Shown piece after piece: positions 38,216-52,935 of a stretch of 64,000 nt of DNA. The stretch covers positions 25,251,939 to 25,315,938 of the forward strand of contig NC_063257.1 in assembly GCF_019578655.1 (NCBI RefSeq), read 5' to 3'. A program made the position numbers and the translations under genes. This DNA is from Ricinus communis (lineage: Eukaryota; Streptophyta; Magnoliopsida; Malpighiales; Euphorbiaceae). The notes beneath the pieces are model-generated. The model was not told where the DNA came from, did no database searches, and was given only the letters and a program-made list of their open reading frames with translations. Positions within the stretch are counted from its first letter, which is position 1. Every line of letters starts with the position of its first letter.

Positions 38216-41108
38216 ATATACCACTTTTACAAGGTCTTTTTCTCATATTAAATTATTAGCACAATTATGGGTTATTTTCTCAAATTCATAAATGTACACG
38301 TTTTACAGGATTATTTTCTTACATTGACAAACATACTCCTTTTACGGGGTGGTTTTCTCATATTATTAAAATAACCCATTTCAGGGGTTGTTTTCTCAAA
38401 CTCACAAATATACCAAGATTATGGAGTTATTTTCTCTGATTGATAAATATCCCCTTATTACGGGATTGTTTACTAATAATTATAAATATACCCCTCTTAT
38501 GAGGTTATTCTCTCATATTAAAAAATTTACCCCTTCTACGATGTTGTTTCCTTAGACTCGCAATTACACTAATTTTATGGGGTTGTTCTCTCAAATTCAT
38601 AGTTATACACGTTTTATGAGGTTATTTTCTTATATTGATAAATATACCACTTTTACGACATGGTTTTCTCATATTAAATTATTAGCACTCTTATGTGGTT
38701 ATTTTCTCAAATTTATAAATATACATATTTTACGAGATTATTTTCTTATATTGACAAATATACTAATTTTACGGGGTTGTTTTCTGATATTATAAAATTA
38801 ACTCATTTAAGGGGTTGTTTTCTCATACTCACAAATATACCACAATTACGGGGTTATTTCATCAGATTCATAAATATCACCGTATTACTAGGCTGTTTTC
38901 TAATATTTATAAATATACCCCTCTTACGAGGTTGTTTTCTCATATTACAAAATTTACTCCTTCCACGAGGCTGTTTTGTTAGACTTGCAATTACACTACT
39001 TTTACGGAATTATTTTCTCAAATTCATAAATATACATGTTTTACGGGATTATTTTCTTATATTGATAAATATACCACTTTACAGCTTTATTTTCTCATAT
39101 TAAATTATTAGCACTACTATGGGGTTATTTTCCAAAATTCATAAATATACATATTTTATAGGATTATTTTCTGATATCAAAAAATTTACCCGTTTTACGA
39201 TATTATTTTTTCATATTATAAAATTAATCCATTTAAGGGGTTATTTTCTAATACTCACAAATATACTATGTTTTATTGTGTTATTTTCTTATATTGATAA
39301 ATATACCACTTTTACGGGGTCGTTTTCTCATATTAAATTATTAGCACTGTTATGGGGTTGTTTTCTCAAATTCAAAAATATACATGTTTCATGGGGTTAT
39401 TTTCTTATATCGATAAATATTTTCTTAACCCATTTAAGGGGTTGTTTCTCATACTCACAAATATACCAAAATTACAGGAATAATTTCTCTGATTGATTAG
39501 TATCCCCGTATTACCGGGTTATTTTCTCATATTAGAAAATTTACCCATTCTATGAGGCAATAACAGGGTTATTTTCTATGATTGATAAATATCCCCATAT
39601 TACGGGATTGTTTTCTAATATTTACGAATATACCCCTATTATAGGTTTGTTTTCCCATATTAAAAGATTTATCCATACTACGGGGCTATTCTCTTAGACT
39701 TGCAATTACACTACTTTTACGGGGTTGTTTTCTCATATTCATAAATATATAAGTTTTACGGGGTTATTTTCTTATATTGATAAATATACCACTTTTACAA
39801 CGTCGTTTTCTCATATTAAATTATTAACACTATTATGGGGTTATTTTTTCAAATTCATAAATATACATGTTTTACGGGGTTATTTTCTTATATTGAAAAA
39901 TATACCACTTTTACGTGGTTGTTTTCTCATATTATAAAATTCATCTATTTAAGGGGTTGTTTTCTCATACTCACAAATATACCACAATTACGGGGTTATT
40001 TCATCAGATTCATAAATATCACCGTATTACGGTGTTGTTTTCTAATATTTATAAATATATCCCTCTAACGGGGTTATTTTTCCATATTAAAAAATTAACC
40101 TCTTCTACAACGTTGTTTTCTTGGACTTGCAACTACACTACTTTTACTTGGTTGTTTTCTCAAATTCATAAATATACACGTTTTACAGGGTTATTTTCTT
40201 ATATTGATAAATATACCACTTTTACGGGGTCATTTTCTCATATTAAATTATTAGCACTACTATATGGTTGTTTTCCCAAATTCATAAATATACATGTTTT
40301 ACAGGATTATTTTCTTATATCGACAAAAATACTCGTTTTACGGGGTTGTTTTTTCATATTATAAAATTAACCCATTTAAGGGGTTGTTTTCTCATACTCA
40401 CAAATATACCACAATTACAGGGTTATTTCATTAGAGTCATAAATATCACCGTATTACGGGGCTATTTTCTAATATTTATAAATATACCCCCTCTTACGAA
40501 GTTATTTTCTAATATTAAAAAATTCACCCCTTCTACGAAGCTGTTTTCTTGGACTCGCAATTGTACTACTTTTATGGGGTTGTTTTCTCAGATTCATAAA
40601 TATACAAGTTTTACGGGGTTATTTTCTTATGTTGATAAATATACCACTTTTACGGTGTCTCATATTAAATTATTAGCACTATTATGGGGTTGTTTTTCAA
40701 ATTCATAAATATACATGTTTTACGGGGTTATTTTCTTATTTTATAAAGTTAACCCATTTAAGGTGATTTTTTCTCATACTCATTATACCAAAATTACAGG
40801 GTTATTTTTCCGATTGATAAATATCCCCGTATTACGGCGTTGTTTGCTAATTTTTATAAATATATCCCTCTTACGGGGTTATTTTCTCATATTAAAAAAT
40901 TTACACTTCTACATGGCAGTTTTCTTAGACTCGCAATTACACTACTTTTACGGGATTATTTTCTCAGATTCATAAATATATACGTTTTACGAGGTTATTT
41001 TCTTATATTGATAAATATACCACTTTTACGGGGTCCTTTTCTCATATTAGATTATTAGCACTATTATGGGGTCGTTTTCTCAAATTTAAAAATATACAGG
41101 TTTTACGG
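38216..41108 (+). repeat. Satellite block 8
   Basis: Plus-oriented array with K near 38250, 38675, 39105, 39335, 39825, 40245, 40670 and 41050, mostly near 425 bp apart. Beta-type D/E monomers (TTTCATCAGATTCATAAATATCACC) are frequent. A disturbed stretch lies at 39410-39560, where the B monomer is truncated and runs into C. It ends with the TACGG target duplication at 41104-41108. Confidence 0.95.
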
Positions 41109-41460
41109 TGTCACGACCCGATCTGTGTGCCCGTGACTGGCATTAGGGAATGGGTAGGCTTAAGGCCACCAAATCCCGTAGTAAGCCTGACTATTCACTA
41201 ACTCAATCAAATTGAAATTCGGACTCAATCCAAAGAATTGATTCACAATTAACCTTAACCATCAAATTCTACATATTTAATTCGGTCTGCCAACATAATT
41301 AGGCAAGACCCGAATTTACATAAAATTACATACTGATAAGTCTAAAATTTCTACTGCGGAGAATCTAGAATTTTACAAGTCAAACATACTAAAATCGATT
41401 ACATTAACCTGATGATGAAGGAGTCGGGCTGCTAGATAAGAACTGCAGGAAGACTAACAA

Positions 41461-42574
41461 TGTAATACCCGGAATTTTCCTTTAATACTTGATTATATTA
41501 ATAATAATTAATAAATAAGTTTTTATTTAAATTAATTTTACTTTATTTATTTTATTTATTTTTTATTTGGTTTAATTTGAATGATTTAATGGAAATTTTA
41601 ATGTTAGACAATTAAAGGATGTTTTTATAAAAGAATTTTTGGGAAAATTGGTATTTTAATTAGCTAGTGGTATTAAATTTTAAGTTAGAAAATATTTAGC
41701 AAATTGGTTAATTAAATTAATTATGTGTTAGGACTAAATTGAAAATTTATTTTGGGATGAGGATTAAAAGTATAATTTTATTATTATGGGGGTTTAATGA
41801 AAATTTATATGTTTCATATTTTTATAAATAAATATGTCGGCAAGGGTATATATGTAATTGTGTATTTTCAATAATTCTATTTTGCCCCAAATTAATTAGT
41901 TAGGGGCTTAATTGAAAGGCTAAAGAAAAGTTTAGGGGTTAATTGAAAATTTTGCTGGGCGAAATTGTTGTAATTAAAAAAGTTGAGGGACCAAAAGGGA
42001 AGAAAGAAAAATTTGAGAGACCAAAAGTTGATATGGAAGGAAAGAAAGAAGGAAGAAGGAAGAGGGAGAAGAAGTCGTCGGGGGAGAGAGAAGGAGGCAG
42101 AAGTAAGCGCTGGCCGGGTTGAGGTGTCAAGGCTGCGAGTCGATGTTAGCAAAAAGAAGGGGCGTTGGCCGACATCCTTTGGCGGCAAGATCGGTCTTGT
42201 ATTGACCGGTGAGTTGAGGGCTTCCTTTTGGTGGCCGGAGGAGGGAGTTCTGGCGAGCTCCGACAGGGATGGATGATCGGGTGATGTATTTGATTTGGTA
42301 TGTTAATTTGTAAAATCTTAGATTCTCCGCAGTAGAAATAGTAGATATATATATCAGTTGTAATTTTCTGTAGTTTCGGGTCTCGCCTAATTCTTCTGGC
42401 AGACCGAATTAATTGTGTAAAATTTAACGGTTATGATAAATTTTGGAATCAATAATATTAAATGAGATGAGATTTATTTAACTCAGTGAGTGTCAGGCTT
42501 ACTACGGGATTCGGTGGCTTTACGCCTACCCATTCCCTAGTGCCAGTCACGGGCCCACAAATGGGGTCGTGACA
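41461..42574 (-). mobile_element. LTR nested in the outer LTR, minus orientation, internally deleted
   Basis: It starts TGTAATACCCGGAATTTTCC (reverse complement of an LTR end) and ends GGGTCGTGACA (reverse complement of an LTR start), with a perfect 5-bp target duplication AACAA at 41456-41460 and 42575-42579. Only 1114 bp remain: the AT-rich 3' third, the GC-rich zone (to about 42275) and the 5' end, joined near 42285 with the subrepeat-bearing middle missing. It inserted into the outer LTR after that LTR was already in the satellite. Confidence 0.87.
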
Positions 42575-42816
42575 AACAATCACCTGAAAAGAAGTGAAAT
42601 TGAGACTTTTAGTCTCAAGAGTGAGTTAAAATTATATATCCTAAAACAAATATAAATACTTCAATAAAACATTTATTTAATTAAAATAAAATATGTGTCA
42701 TGCTATGCTTCTGTAAAATAAAACAAAATAAATCCTTGTTCATACCACGGGATGGAGTACCTCAGTAGAATCCTAGCCCCATCACTAACAGTCTCGATTC
42801 TCTCATTCCAACAAAA

Positions 42817-43080
42817 CTGGCGCCCAGAGAGCGAAGCTCGACCAGGGTCCTTAAATCCAGTTCGGTCACTTAATTATCACTAATAGTCTTAGCCTTTCGG
42901 CTCTCTTACTCCAATAAGACTGGCGCCCAGAGAGTGAAGCTCGATCAGGATCCTTAAGTCCAGTCTGGTCACTTAAGTATCCAAATAAGCCGGTGCCTAG
43001 AGAGCAATGCTCGACCAGGGACTTTTACTCCAGCAACACACTCTACTCAGCCCAGAGAGCAATGCTCGACCAGGACAAGT
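42817..43080 (+). repeat. Subrepeats within the outer LTR
   Basis: Four copies of the GCGCCCAGAGAG..GCTCGA(C/T)CAGG module lie near 42828, 42920, 42990 and 43050. Confidence 0.83.
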
Positions 43081-44751
43081 CCTAAATTTACGTTTTTAAA
43101 TTTACCCTTTTTACTATCTATCTTAGATTTCTACCGGTGCGCACGCGGTCCTGATGCAACCCATCAAGTGGCATGTTCTACTGTCATCCCATTCCGATTC
43201 AACACGCAATCAATAAAATCATAATGCAGAAAATGTAACATATATAAATAATGAATAAATAAATAATTAAAATATTAAATCATGTAATCAAAACTATTTC
43301 ATAAAATTTTGGCATGACAAATGTAAACAGACATATGACTTTAACTCACAGCTTTGACGACCTCCTAGCTCTACTCTAATGCCTCGAGTGGAGCGAGCCG
43401 AGCTGACAGATTATCGAGACATTTGATCACTCGGTCGACTCGCCTCCAGCCGCCTGAGTCCGATCGATAATCCAAATGTGCCTACAGACTCGAGAGAACA
43501 TGCTGATGACGATCCCGGCTTCCAATCTTCCAATCCGACCCTGATCATCCGGAGGGATTTATGGACGATCTCGACCGTCGATTTTTGAACGAAGTCCGAT
43601 CGCCGCGAAACCGGTGCCATTGGAAAGTTCGAGCTGAGGAGAGCCCGGTTATGCCCTCTGATCGATCATAGCTTGCCGGAACTCTCCAGAAAAGCCTGAA
43701 ATTCAGAACTGCCTTCACCTCGCCTGAACTCCTTCCTCCGGCCACCAAAACCAATGTTGATACTCCCAAAAGAAAGCCCTAAACTCACCCGTCATTTCAA
43801 GACCAACCTCGCCTTTGGCCGGAATGCCTTAATCCGCATAGTCAGCCCTTTTTTTTTCTCTCTTCGTCATTAAGCTCGTTTCACACTGTGTCTTCGGCCA
43901 CCATACCATGTAATACTTTACAACCAAGCCCTCTCCTTCCTCCTCTCTCTCTTCTTCGCCGACCCCCCCGACGCCATCTTCTTCTTCCTTTTCTTTCTTT
44001 TCTTTTCTTTTCTTACTTATCGACATTTAGTCCCTGAACTTTTCTTCTTTACCATTTAGTCCCTCAACTTTTTTAATTACCAAAATTCCATCATGCAAAA
44101 TTTCTAATTAACCCTTCAACTTTTCTCTAGCTTTTCAATTAAGCCCCTAACTATTTAATTTGGGTCAAATTAGAATTATTGAAAAATATAGAATTATTTA
44201 TTTACCCTTGGTTTTAAATATAAAATTACTAAAATGCCCTTGCCGACACATTTAATTACAAAAATACCAACCATACAAATTTTAATTAAAACCCTAAATT
44301 AATAAAATTGTATTTTTAACCCTTATTTCAAAATTAATTATCAATTTAATCCTAACACTTAATTAACTTAATTAATCAATTTGCTAACTATTTTTCAATT
44401 AAATCAACATCTTTTGCTAATTAAAATTTATCATTTCCCAATAAATTTTTTATAAGAATATTATTTACTATTCCTTTCATGATTTTCAAATATAAAAGTT
44501 AATTCATATATTCATATTGAGAAAAAATAAAATGACCAAAAATATAATATATTTTTCAAAGAATTTACTTAATTAATTTCTTAAAAATCAGACTAATTAA
44601 ATATACAAAATACTCCCTTATTTTGTCTAGTATTAAAATTCTATTTAAATCATCCCAATTAAATCAAATGAAAATAAAATAAAATTAAATTAAATAAAAA
44701 CTCATTATTAATTATGTTATTATTATTAAAAGAAGATTTCTAGGTATTACA

Positions 44752-47700
44752 TACGAGGTTATTTTCTAATATTGACAAATATACTCTTTTTACGGGGTTG
44801 TTTTATCATACTATAAATTAACCCATTTAAGGGGTTGTTTTCTTATACTTACAAATACACCACAATGACGGGGTTATTTCATCAAATTCATAAATATCAT
44901 CGATTTACGGGGTTGTTTGCTTATATTTATAAATATATCCCTCTTACGGGAATATTTTCTCATATTAAAAAATTTACCCTTCTACGAGGCAGTTTTCTTA
45001 GACTCCCAATTATACTACTTTTACGGGATTATTTTCTCAGATTCACAAATATACACGTTTACGCGGTTATTTTCTTATATTAATAAATATACCACTTTTA
45101 CGGGATCGTTTTCTCATATAAAATTATTAGCACTATTATGGAGTTGGTTTCTCAAATTTTTAAATATACATGCTTTACGAGATTATTTTCTTATATTGAA
45201 AAATACACTCCTTTTATGGGGTCGTTTTGTCATATTATAAAATTAACCCATTTAAAGGGTTTCTTTCTCATACTCACAAATATGCCAAAATTATGTGGAT
45301 ATTTTCTTTGATTGATAAATATCCTCGTATTACGGGGTTATTTGCTAATATTTATAAATATATCTCTCTTACGGTGTTGTTTTCTCATATTAAAAAATTT
45401 ATCCTTCTACGAGGCTTTTTTTTACACTCGCAATTAAACTACTTTTACGGGAATCTTTTCTCAGATTCATAAATATACATGTCTTACGGGGTTATTTTCT
45501 TATATTGATTAATATACCACTTTTACGAGGTCGTTTTCTCATATTAAATTATTAGCACTATTATGGGGTTGTTTTCTCAAATTCATAAATATACACGTTT
45601 TACGGAGTTATTTTCTTATATTGACAAATATACCCCTTTTACGGGGTTGTTTTGTTATATTATAAAATTAACCCATTTAAGGGGATTTTTTTCTCATACT
45701 CACAAATATACAAAAATTATGGGATTATTTTCTCTGATTGATAAATATCTCCGTATTACGGGGTTGCTTTCTGATATTGACAAATATACTCCTTCTACAG
45801 GGTTATTTTCTCATATTATAAAATTAACCCATTTAAGGAGTTATTTTCTCATACTCACTAATATACCATAATTACTCGGTTATTTTCTCCGATTGATAAA
45901 TATCACTGTATTACGGAGTTATTTTCTGATATTTATAAATGTATCCCTCTTACTGGGTTGTTTTCTCATATTAAAAAATTTACACCTTCTATGAGGCTGT
46001 TTTCTGAGACTCGCAATTACACTACTTTTACGGGGTTGTTTTCTCAGATTCATAAATATACACATTTTGCGAGGTTATTTTCTTAAATTGATAAATATAC
46101 CACTTTTACGGGATTGTTTTCTCCTATTAAATTATTAGCACTATTATGGAGTTATTTTGTCAAATTCATTAATATACACGTTTGACGGGGTTATTTTCAT
46201 ATATTGACAAATATACCCCTTTTATGGGTTTTTTATCATATTATAAAATTAACACATTTAAGGGGTTGTTTTCTCATACTCACAAATATAACATCAGTTA
46301 CGGGGTTATTTCATGAGATTTATAAATATCATCGTATTACGGGGTTGTTTTCTAATATTTATAAATATACCCCTCTTACAGGATTATTTCCTCATATTAA
46401 AGAATTTATCCCTTTTATGATGTTGTTTTCTTAGACTCGCAATTAGACTACTTTTACGAGGTTGTTTGCTCAGATTCATAAATATACACGTCTTATTGAT
46501 TATTTTCTTATATTGATCAATATACCACTTTTACGGGATCGTTTTCTCATATTGAATTATTAGCGCTATTATTGGGTTGTTTTCTCAAATTCATAAATAT
46601 ATACCTTTTACGGGGTTATTTTCTTATATTGACAAATATACCCCTTTTACGGGGTCGGTTTCTCATATTAAATTACTAGCACTATAATGGGGTTGATTTC
46701 TCAAATTCATAAATATACATGTTTTACGGGATTATTTTCTTATGTTGACAAATATACTCCTTATGCAGGGTTGTTTTCTCATATTATAAAATTAACCCAT
46801 TTAAGGGGTTGGTTTCTCATACTCACAAATATACCAAAATAACGGGGTTATTTTCTCTAGTTGATAAATATCCCCGTATTACGGGGTTGTTTGATAATAT
46901 TTATGAATATACCCCTTTTATAGGGTTGTTTTCTCATATTAAAAGATTTACCCGTACTACGAGGCTGTTCTCTTAGACTCGTAATTACACTACTTTTACG
47001 GGGTTGTTTTCTCAGATTCATAAAAATACAAGTTTTATGAGATTATTTTCTTATATTGATAAATATACCACTTTTACAACGTTTTTTTCTCATATTAAAT
47101 TATTAGCACTATTATAGGGTTGTTTTTCTAAATTCATAAATATACACGTTTTACGGATTTATTTTGTTATATTGATAAATATACCCCTTTTACGGGTGTT
47201 GTTTTCTCAAAGTCATAAATATACCACAATTACGAGGTTATTTCCTCAAATTCATAAATATCACCGTATTACGGAGTTGTTTTCTAATATTTATAAATAT
47301 ACCTTTCTTACGGGATTATTTGCTCAGATTAAAACATTTACCCCTTCTACGATGTTGTTTTCTTAGACTCGCAATTAGATTACTTTTATGGGGTTATTTT
47401 CTCAGATTCATAAATATACACGTTTTATGTAGTTATTTTCTTGTATTGATAAATATACCTCTTTTACGAGGTCGTTTTCTCATATTAAATTATTAGCACT
47501 ATTATAGGGTTGTTTTCTCAAATTCATTAATATACACGTTTTACACGGGTTTTTCTTATATTGATAAATATACCCCTTTTATGGGATTGTTTTCTCATAT
47601 TATAAAATTAACCCATTTAAGGAGTTTTTTTCTCATACTCACAAATATACCAAAATTACGAGGTTATTTTCCCCGATTGATAAATATCCCCGTATTACAA

Positions 47701-50700
47701 GGTTGTTGACTAATATTTATAAATATATCCCTCTTTAAGGGATTGTTTTCTCATATTAAAAAAATTTACCCCTCTACGAAGCTATTTTCTTAGACTCGCA
47801 ATTACACTACTTTTACGGGATTATTTTCTTAGATTCATAAATATACATTCTTTACGGGGTTATTTTCTTATATTGATAAATATACCACTTTTACGGGGTC
47901 CTTTTCTCATATTAAATTATTAGCACTATTATGGGACCGCTTTCTCAAATTTATAAATATACACGTTCTACCAGGTTATTTTCTTATATTGGTAAATATA
48001 CTCTTTTTATGGGATTTTTTATCATATTATAAAATTAACCCATTTAAGGGATTATTTTCTCATACTCCCAATTATACCATAATGACCGAATTATTTCATT
48101 AGATTCATAAATATCATCGAATTACGGGGTTTTCTTCTAATATTTATAAATATACCCCTCTTACGGGGTTATTTTTCCAGATTCATAAATATACATGTTT
48201 TATGGGGTTATTTTCTTATATTGATAAATATACCCCTTTTACGGGGTTGTTTTCTCATATTATAAAATTAACCCATTCAAGGTTTTGGTTTCTTATACTC
48301 ACAAATATAACATAATTACAGGGTTATTTTCTGCAATTGATACATATTCCTGTATTATGGGGTTATTTTCTAATATTTATAAATATACCCCTCTTACGGG
48401 GTTGTTTTCTCATATTAAAAAATTTACCTTTTCTATGATGTTGTTTTCTTAGACTCGCAATTACATTACTTTTACGGTGCTGTTTTCTCCGATTCATTAA
48501 TATACATGTTTTATGGGATTATTTTCTTATATTGATAATATACCACTTTTACGGGGTCGTTTCTCATATTAAATTATTGGCACTATTTATGAGGTTTTTT
48601 TTTCTCAAATTTATAAATAAACACGTTTTACGGGGTTATTTCCTCATATTATAAAATTAACCATTTTGATGGGCTTTTTTCTCATACTCACAAATATACC
48701 AAGATTACGGGGTTATTTTCTCCGATTAATAAATATCCCCGTATTATGGGGTTATTTTCTAATATTTATAAATATATCCCTCTTACGGGGTTGTTTTCTC
48801 ATGTTAAAAAATTTACCTCTTCTACGATGCTGTTTTCTTAAACTCGCAATTACATTACTTTTACGGGGTTGTTCTCCGATTCGTAAATATACATGTTTTA
48901 CAAGTTTATTTTCTTATATTGATAAATATTCCCCTTTTACGGGGTTATTTTCTCATATTATAAAATTAACCCTTTTGAGGGGTTTTTATCTTATACTAAA
49001 AAATATACCAAAATTACGAGGTTATTTTCTCTGATTGAAAAATATCCCTGTATTACAGGTTGTTGTTTTAATATTTATAAATATACCCCTCTTACGGGGT
49101 TATTTTGTCACCTTAAATAATTTACCCCTTTTACGAGGCTGTTTTCTGAGCCTCGCAATTACACTGCTTTTACAGGGTTCTCTTATATTAATAAATATAC
49201 ATGTTTTACGGAGTTATTTTCTTATATTGATAAATATACCACTTTTACAGGGTCATTTTCTCATATTAAATTATTAGCACTATTATGTGGTTGTTTTCTC
49301 AAATTCATTAATATACATGTTTTACGGGGTTATTTTCATATATTGACAAATATACCCCTTTTATTGATTTTTTTTATCATATTATAAAATTAACCCATTT
49401 TAGGGGTTGTTTTCTCATACTTGCAAATATACCACTAATTACGGGATTATTTTATTAGATTCAGAAATATCATTGTATTACGGGGTTGTTTTCTAATATT
49501 TATAAATATACCCCTCTTACAGGGTTATTTTCTTATATTAAAAAATTTACCGGTTTTACGATGTTGTTTTCTTAGACTCGCAATTAGACTATTTTTATGG
49601 GGCTGTTTGCTCAGATTCATTATGTTGATCAATATACCACTTTTACGGGATTGTTTTCTCATATTGTATTATTAGCGCTATTATTGGGTTGTTTTCTCAA
49701 TTTCATAAATATATACCTTTTATGGGGTTATTAACTTATATTGACAAATATACCCCTTTTACGGGGTTTACAGGGTTATTTTTTCCAATTGATAAATATC
49801 CTCGTATTACAGGATTGTTCGCTAATATTTATAAATATATCACTCTTACGGTGCTGTTTTCTCACATTAAAAAATTCAACCTTCTATGAGGCTGTTTTCT
49901 TAGACTCACAATTACACTACTTTTACGAGATTGTTCTCTCAAATTCATAAATATACACGCTTTTACAGGGTAATTTTCTTATATGGATAAATATATCACT
50001 TTTACAGGGTCGTTTTCTCATATTAAATTATTATCACTATTATGGGGTTTTTTTCTCATATTAAAAGATTTTCCCCTTCTACAATGTTGTTTTCGTATAC
50101 TCGCAATTATACTACTTCAACCGGGTGATTATCTCAGATTCATAAATATACATATTTTACGGGGTTATTTTCTTGTATGGATAACTATACCCCTTTTACA
50201 GAGTTATTTTTTCATATTATGAAATTAACCCATTCAAGGGGTTGTTTTCTCATACTCACAAATATACCATAATTACATGGTTATTTTCTCCAATTGATAA
50301 ATATCCCCGTATTACAGGATTATTTTCTAATATTTATAAATATACCCCTCTTACGGGGTTGTTTTCTCATATTAAATAATTTACCCTTTCTATGATGCTG
50401 TTTTCTTAGACTCGCAATTACAGTACTTTTATGGGGTTGTTTTCTCCGATTTATAAATATACATATTTTACGGGATTATTTTCTTATATTGATAAATATA
50501 GCACTTTTACGGGATCGTTTTCTCTTATTAAATTATTAGCACTATTATGGTGTTGTTTTCTAAAATTTCTAAATAAACACGTTTTGCAGGGTTATTTTCT
50601 CATATTGACAAATATATCCCTTTTACGGGGTTGTTTTCTGAAATTATAAAATTAACTCTTTTAAGGGGTTTTTTTCTCATATTAAAAAATATACCAAGAT

Positions 50701-52935
50701 TACGGAGTTATTTTCTCCGATTGATAAAAATTCTAGTGTTATGGGGTTATTTTTTAATATTTATAAATATACCCCTCTTACGGGGTTGTTTTCTCATATT
50801 AATAAATTTACCCCTACTACGAGGCTGTTCTCTTAAACTCGCAATTGCACTACTTTTACGGGGTTATTTTCTAAGATTCATAAGTTTTACGGGGTTATTT
50901 TCTTATATAGATAAATATACCAGTCTTACAAGGTCGTTTTCTCATATTAAATTATTAGCACTATTATGGGATTGTTTTCTCAAATTCATAAATGTACACG
51001 TTTTACGGGATTATTTTCTTATATTGATAAATATACCCCTTTTATGGAATTGTTTTCTCATATTGTAAAATTAACCAATTTAAGGAGTTGTTTCCTCATA
51101 CTCACAAATATACCACATTACGGGGTTATTTTCTCCGATTGATAAATATCCCCGTATTACGGGGTTGTTTGATAATATTTATAAATATACCCCACTTATG
51201 GGGTTATTTTCTTATATTAAAAAATCTACCCCGTCTACGATGCTATTTTCTGAGACTCGCAATTACACTACTTTTACGGGGTTGTTTTCTCAGATTCATA
51301 AATATACACGTTTTATGGGGTTATTTTCTTATATTGAGAAATATACCGCTTTTACAGGATCATTTTTTCATATTAAATTATTTGCATTATTATGTGGTTG
51401 TTTTTTCAAATTCATAAATATACACGTTTTACGGAATTATTTTCTTATATTGACAAATATACCATATTAACCTATTTAAAGGGTTATTTTCTCATACTCA
51501 CAAATATACCATAATTATGTAGTTATTTTCTCTGATTGATAAATATCCCTGTATTATGGGGTTGTTCTCTAATATTTATGAATATACCCCTTTTATAGGG
51601 TTGTTTTCTCATATTAAAAGATTTACCCCTACTATAAGGCTGTTTTCTGAGACTCGCAATTACAGTACTTTTACGTGGTTGTTTTCTCATATTCATAAAT
51701 ATACACATTTCACGGAGTTATTTTCTTATATTGATAAATATACCACTTTTACGGGATCATTTTCTCATATTAAATTATTAGCATTATTATTAGTTTGTTT
51801 TCTCAAATTAATTAATATACACGTTTTACGGGATTTTCTTATCATATTATAAAATTAACCCATTTAAGGGGTTGTTTTCTCATACTCACAAATATACCAC
51901 AATTTCAGGGTTATTTCATCAGATTCATAAATATCACCGAATTACGGGATTATTTTCTAATATTTATAAATATACCCCTCTTCCGGGGTTATTTTCCCAG
52001 ATTCATAAATATACATATTTTACGGGGTTATTTTCTTATATTGATAAATATACCCCTTTTACGGGGTTGTTTTCTCATATTATAAAATTAACCCATTCAA
52101 TGGGTTATTTTCTCATACTCACAAATATATCACAATTACCGGGTTATTTTCTCTGATTGATAAATATTCTTGTATTACGGGGTTATTTTCTAATATTTAT
52201 AAATATACCCCTCTTACAGGATTGTCTTCTCATATTTGAAATTTACCCCTTCTGCGGCGCTGTTTTCTTATACTCGTAATTACATTACTTTTACGGGGTT
52301 GTTTTCTCTGATTTATAAATATATATGCTTTATGTTATTATTTTCTTATATTGATAAATATACCACTTTTACGGGGTCGTTTTCTCATATTAAATTATTA
52401 GCACTATTATGGGGTTATTTTCTAAAATTTATAAATAAACATGTTTTACGGAGTTATTCTCTTATATTAACAAATATACCCCTTTTACGGGGTTGTTTTC
52501 TCATATTATAAAATTAACTCTTTTCAGGAGTTTTCTTCTCATACTCACAAATATACCAAGATTACTGGGTTATGTTCTCCGACTGATAAATATCCCCGTA
52601 TTATGGGGTTGTTTTTTAATATTTATAAATATACCCCTCTTACGGGGTTGTTTTCTCATATTAATAAATTTACTATGACACTGTTCTTTTAGACTCGCTA
52701 TTACATTACTTTTACGGGGTTGTTTTCTCAGATTCATAAATAAACATGTTTTACGGGGTTGTTTTCTTATATTATAAATATACCACTTTACAGGATCTTT
52801 TTTTCATGTTAAATTATTAACACTATTATGGAGTTATTTTCTCAAATTTATAATGTACACATTTTACGGGATTATTTTCTTATATTGACAAATAAACCCC
52901 TTTACGGAATTATTTTCTCATATTATAAAATTAAC
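44752..52935 (+). repeat. Satellite block 9
   Basis: Plus-oriented array with K near 45120, 45545, 46130, 46556, 46670, 47098, 47485, 47913, 48570, 49270, 49665, 50025, 50530, 50950, 51378, 51772, 52390 and 52810. The gamma HOR variant (D with ATACCAAGATTAC) recurs near 48695, 50690 and 52555, each time preceded by an I monomer with CTCCGATTTATAAATATAC or a near variant. At 46556-46670 an HOR has shrunk to three monomers. The block ends inside a C monomer at ..AAATTAAC, where organelle DNA is inserted. Confidence 0.95.

Larger units (their letters stand above)
41109..44751 (+). mobile_element. Solo LTR (outer, older copy) carrying a nested LTR
   Basis: It starts TGTCACGACCCGATC at 41109 and ends TTCTAGGTATTACA at 44751. 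The flanks TACGG (41104-41108) and TACGA (44752-44756) are a 5-bp target duplication with one change. Removing the nested element and one copy of its target duplication leaves about 2.5 kb, close to the family LTR length. Subrepeats lie at 42817-43080, the conserved GGTGCGCACGCGGTCCTGAT near 43136 and GC-rich and pyrimidine-rich zones at 43420-44030. It is clearly diverged from copies 1 and 2 and groups by eye with the split copy at 27852/28719. No internal coding region is present. Confidence 0.85.
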
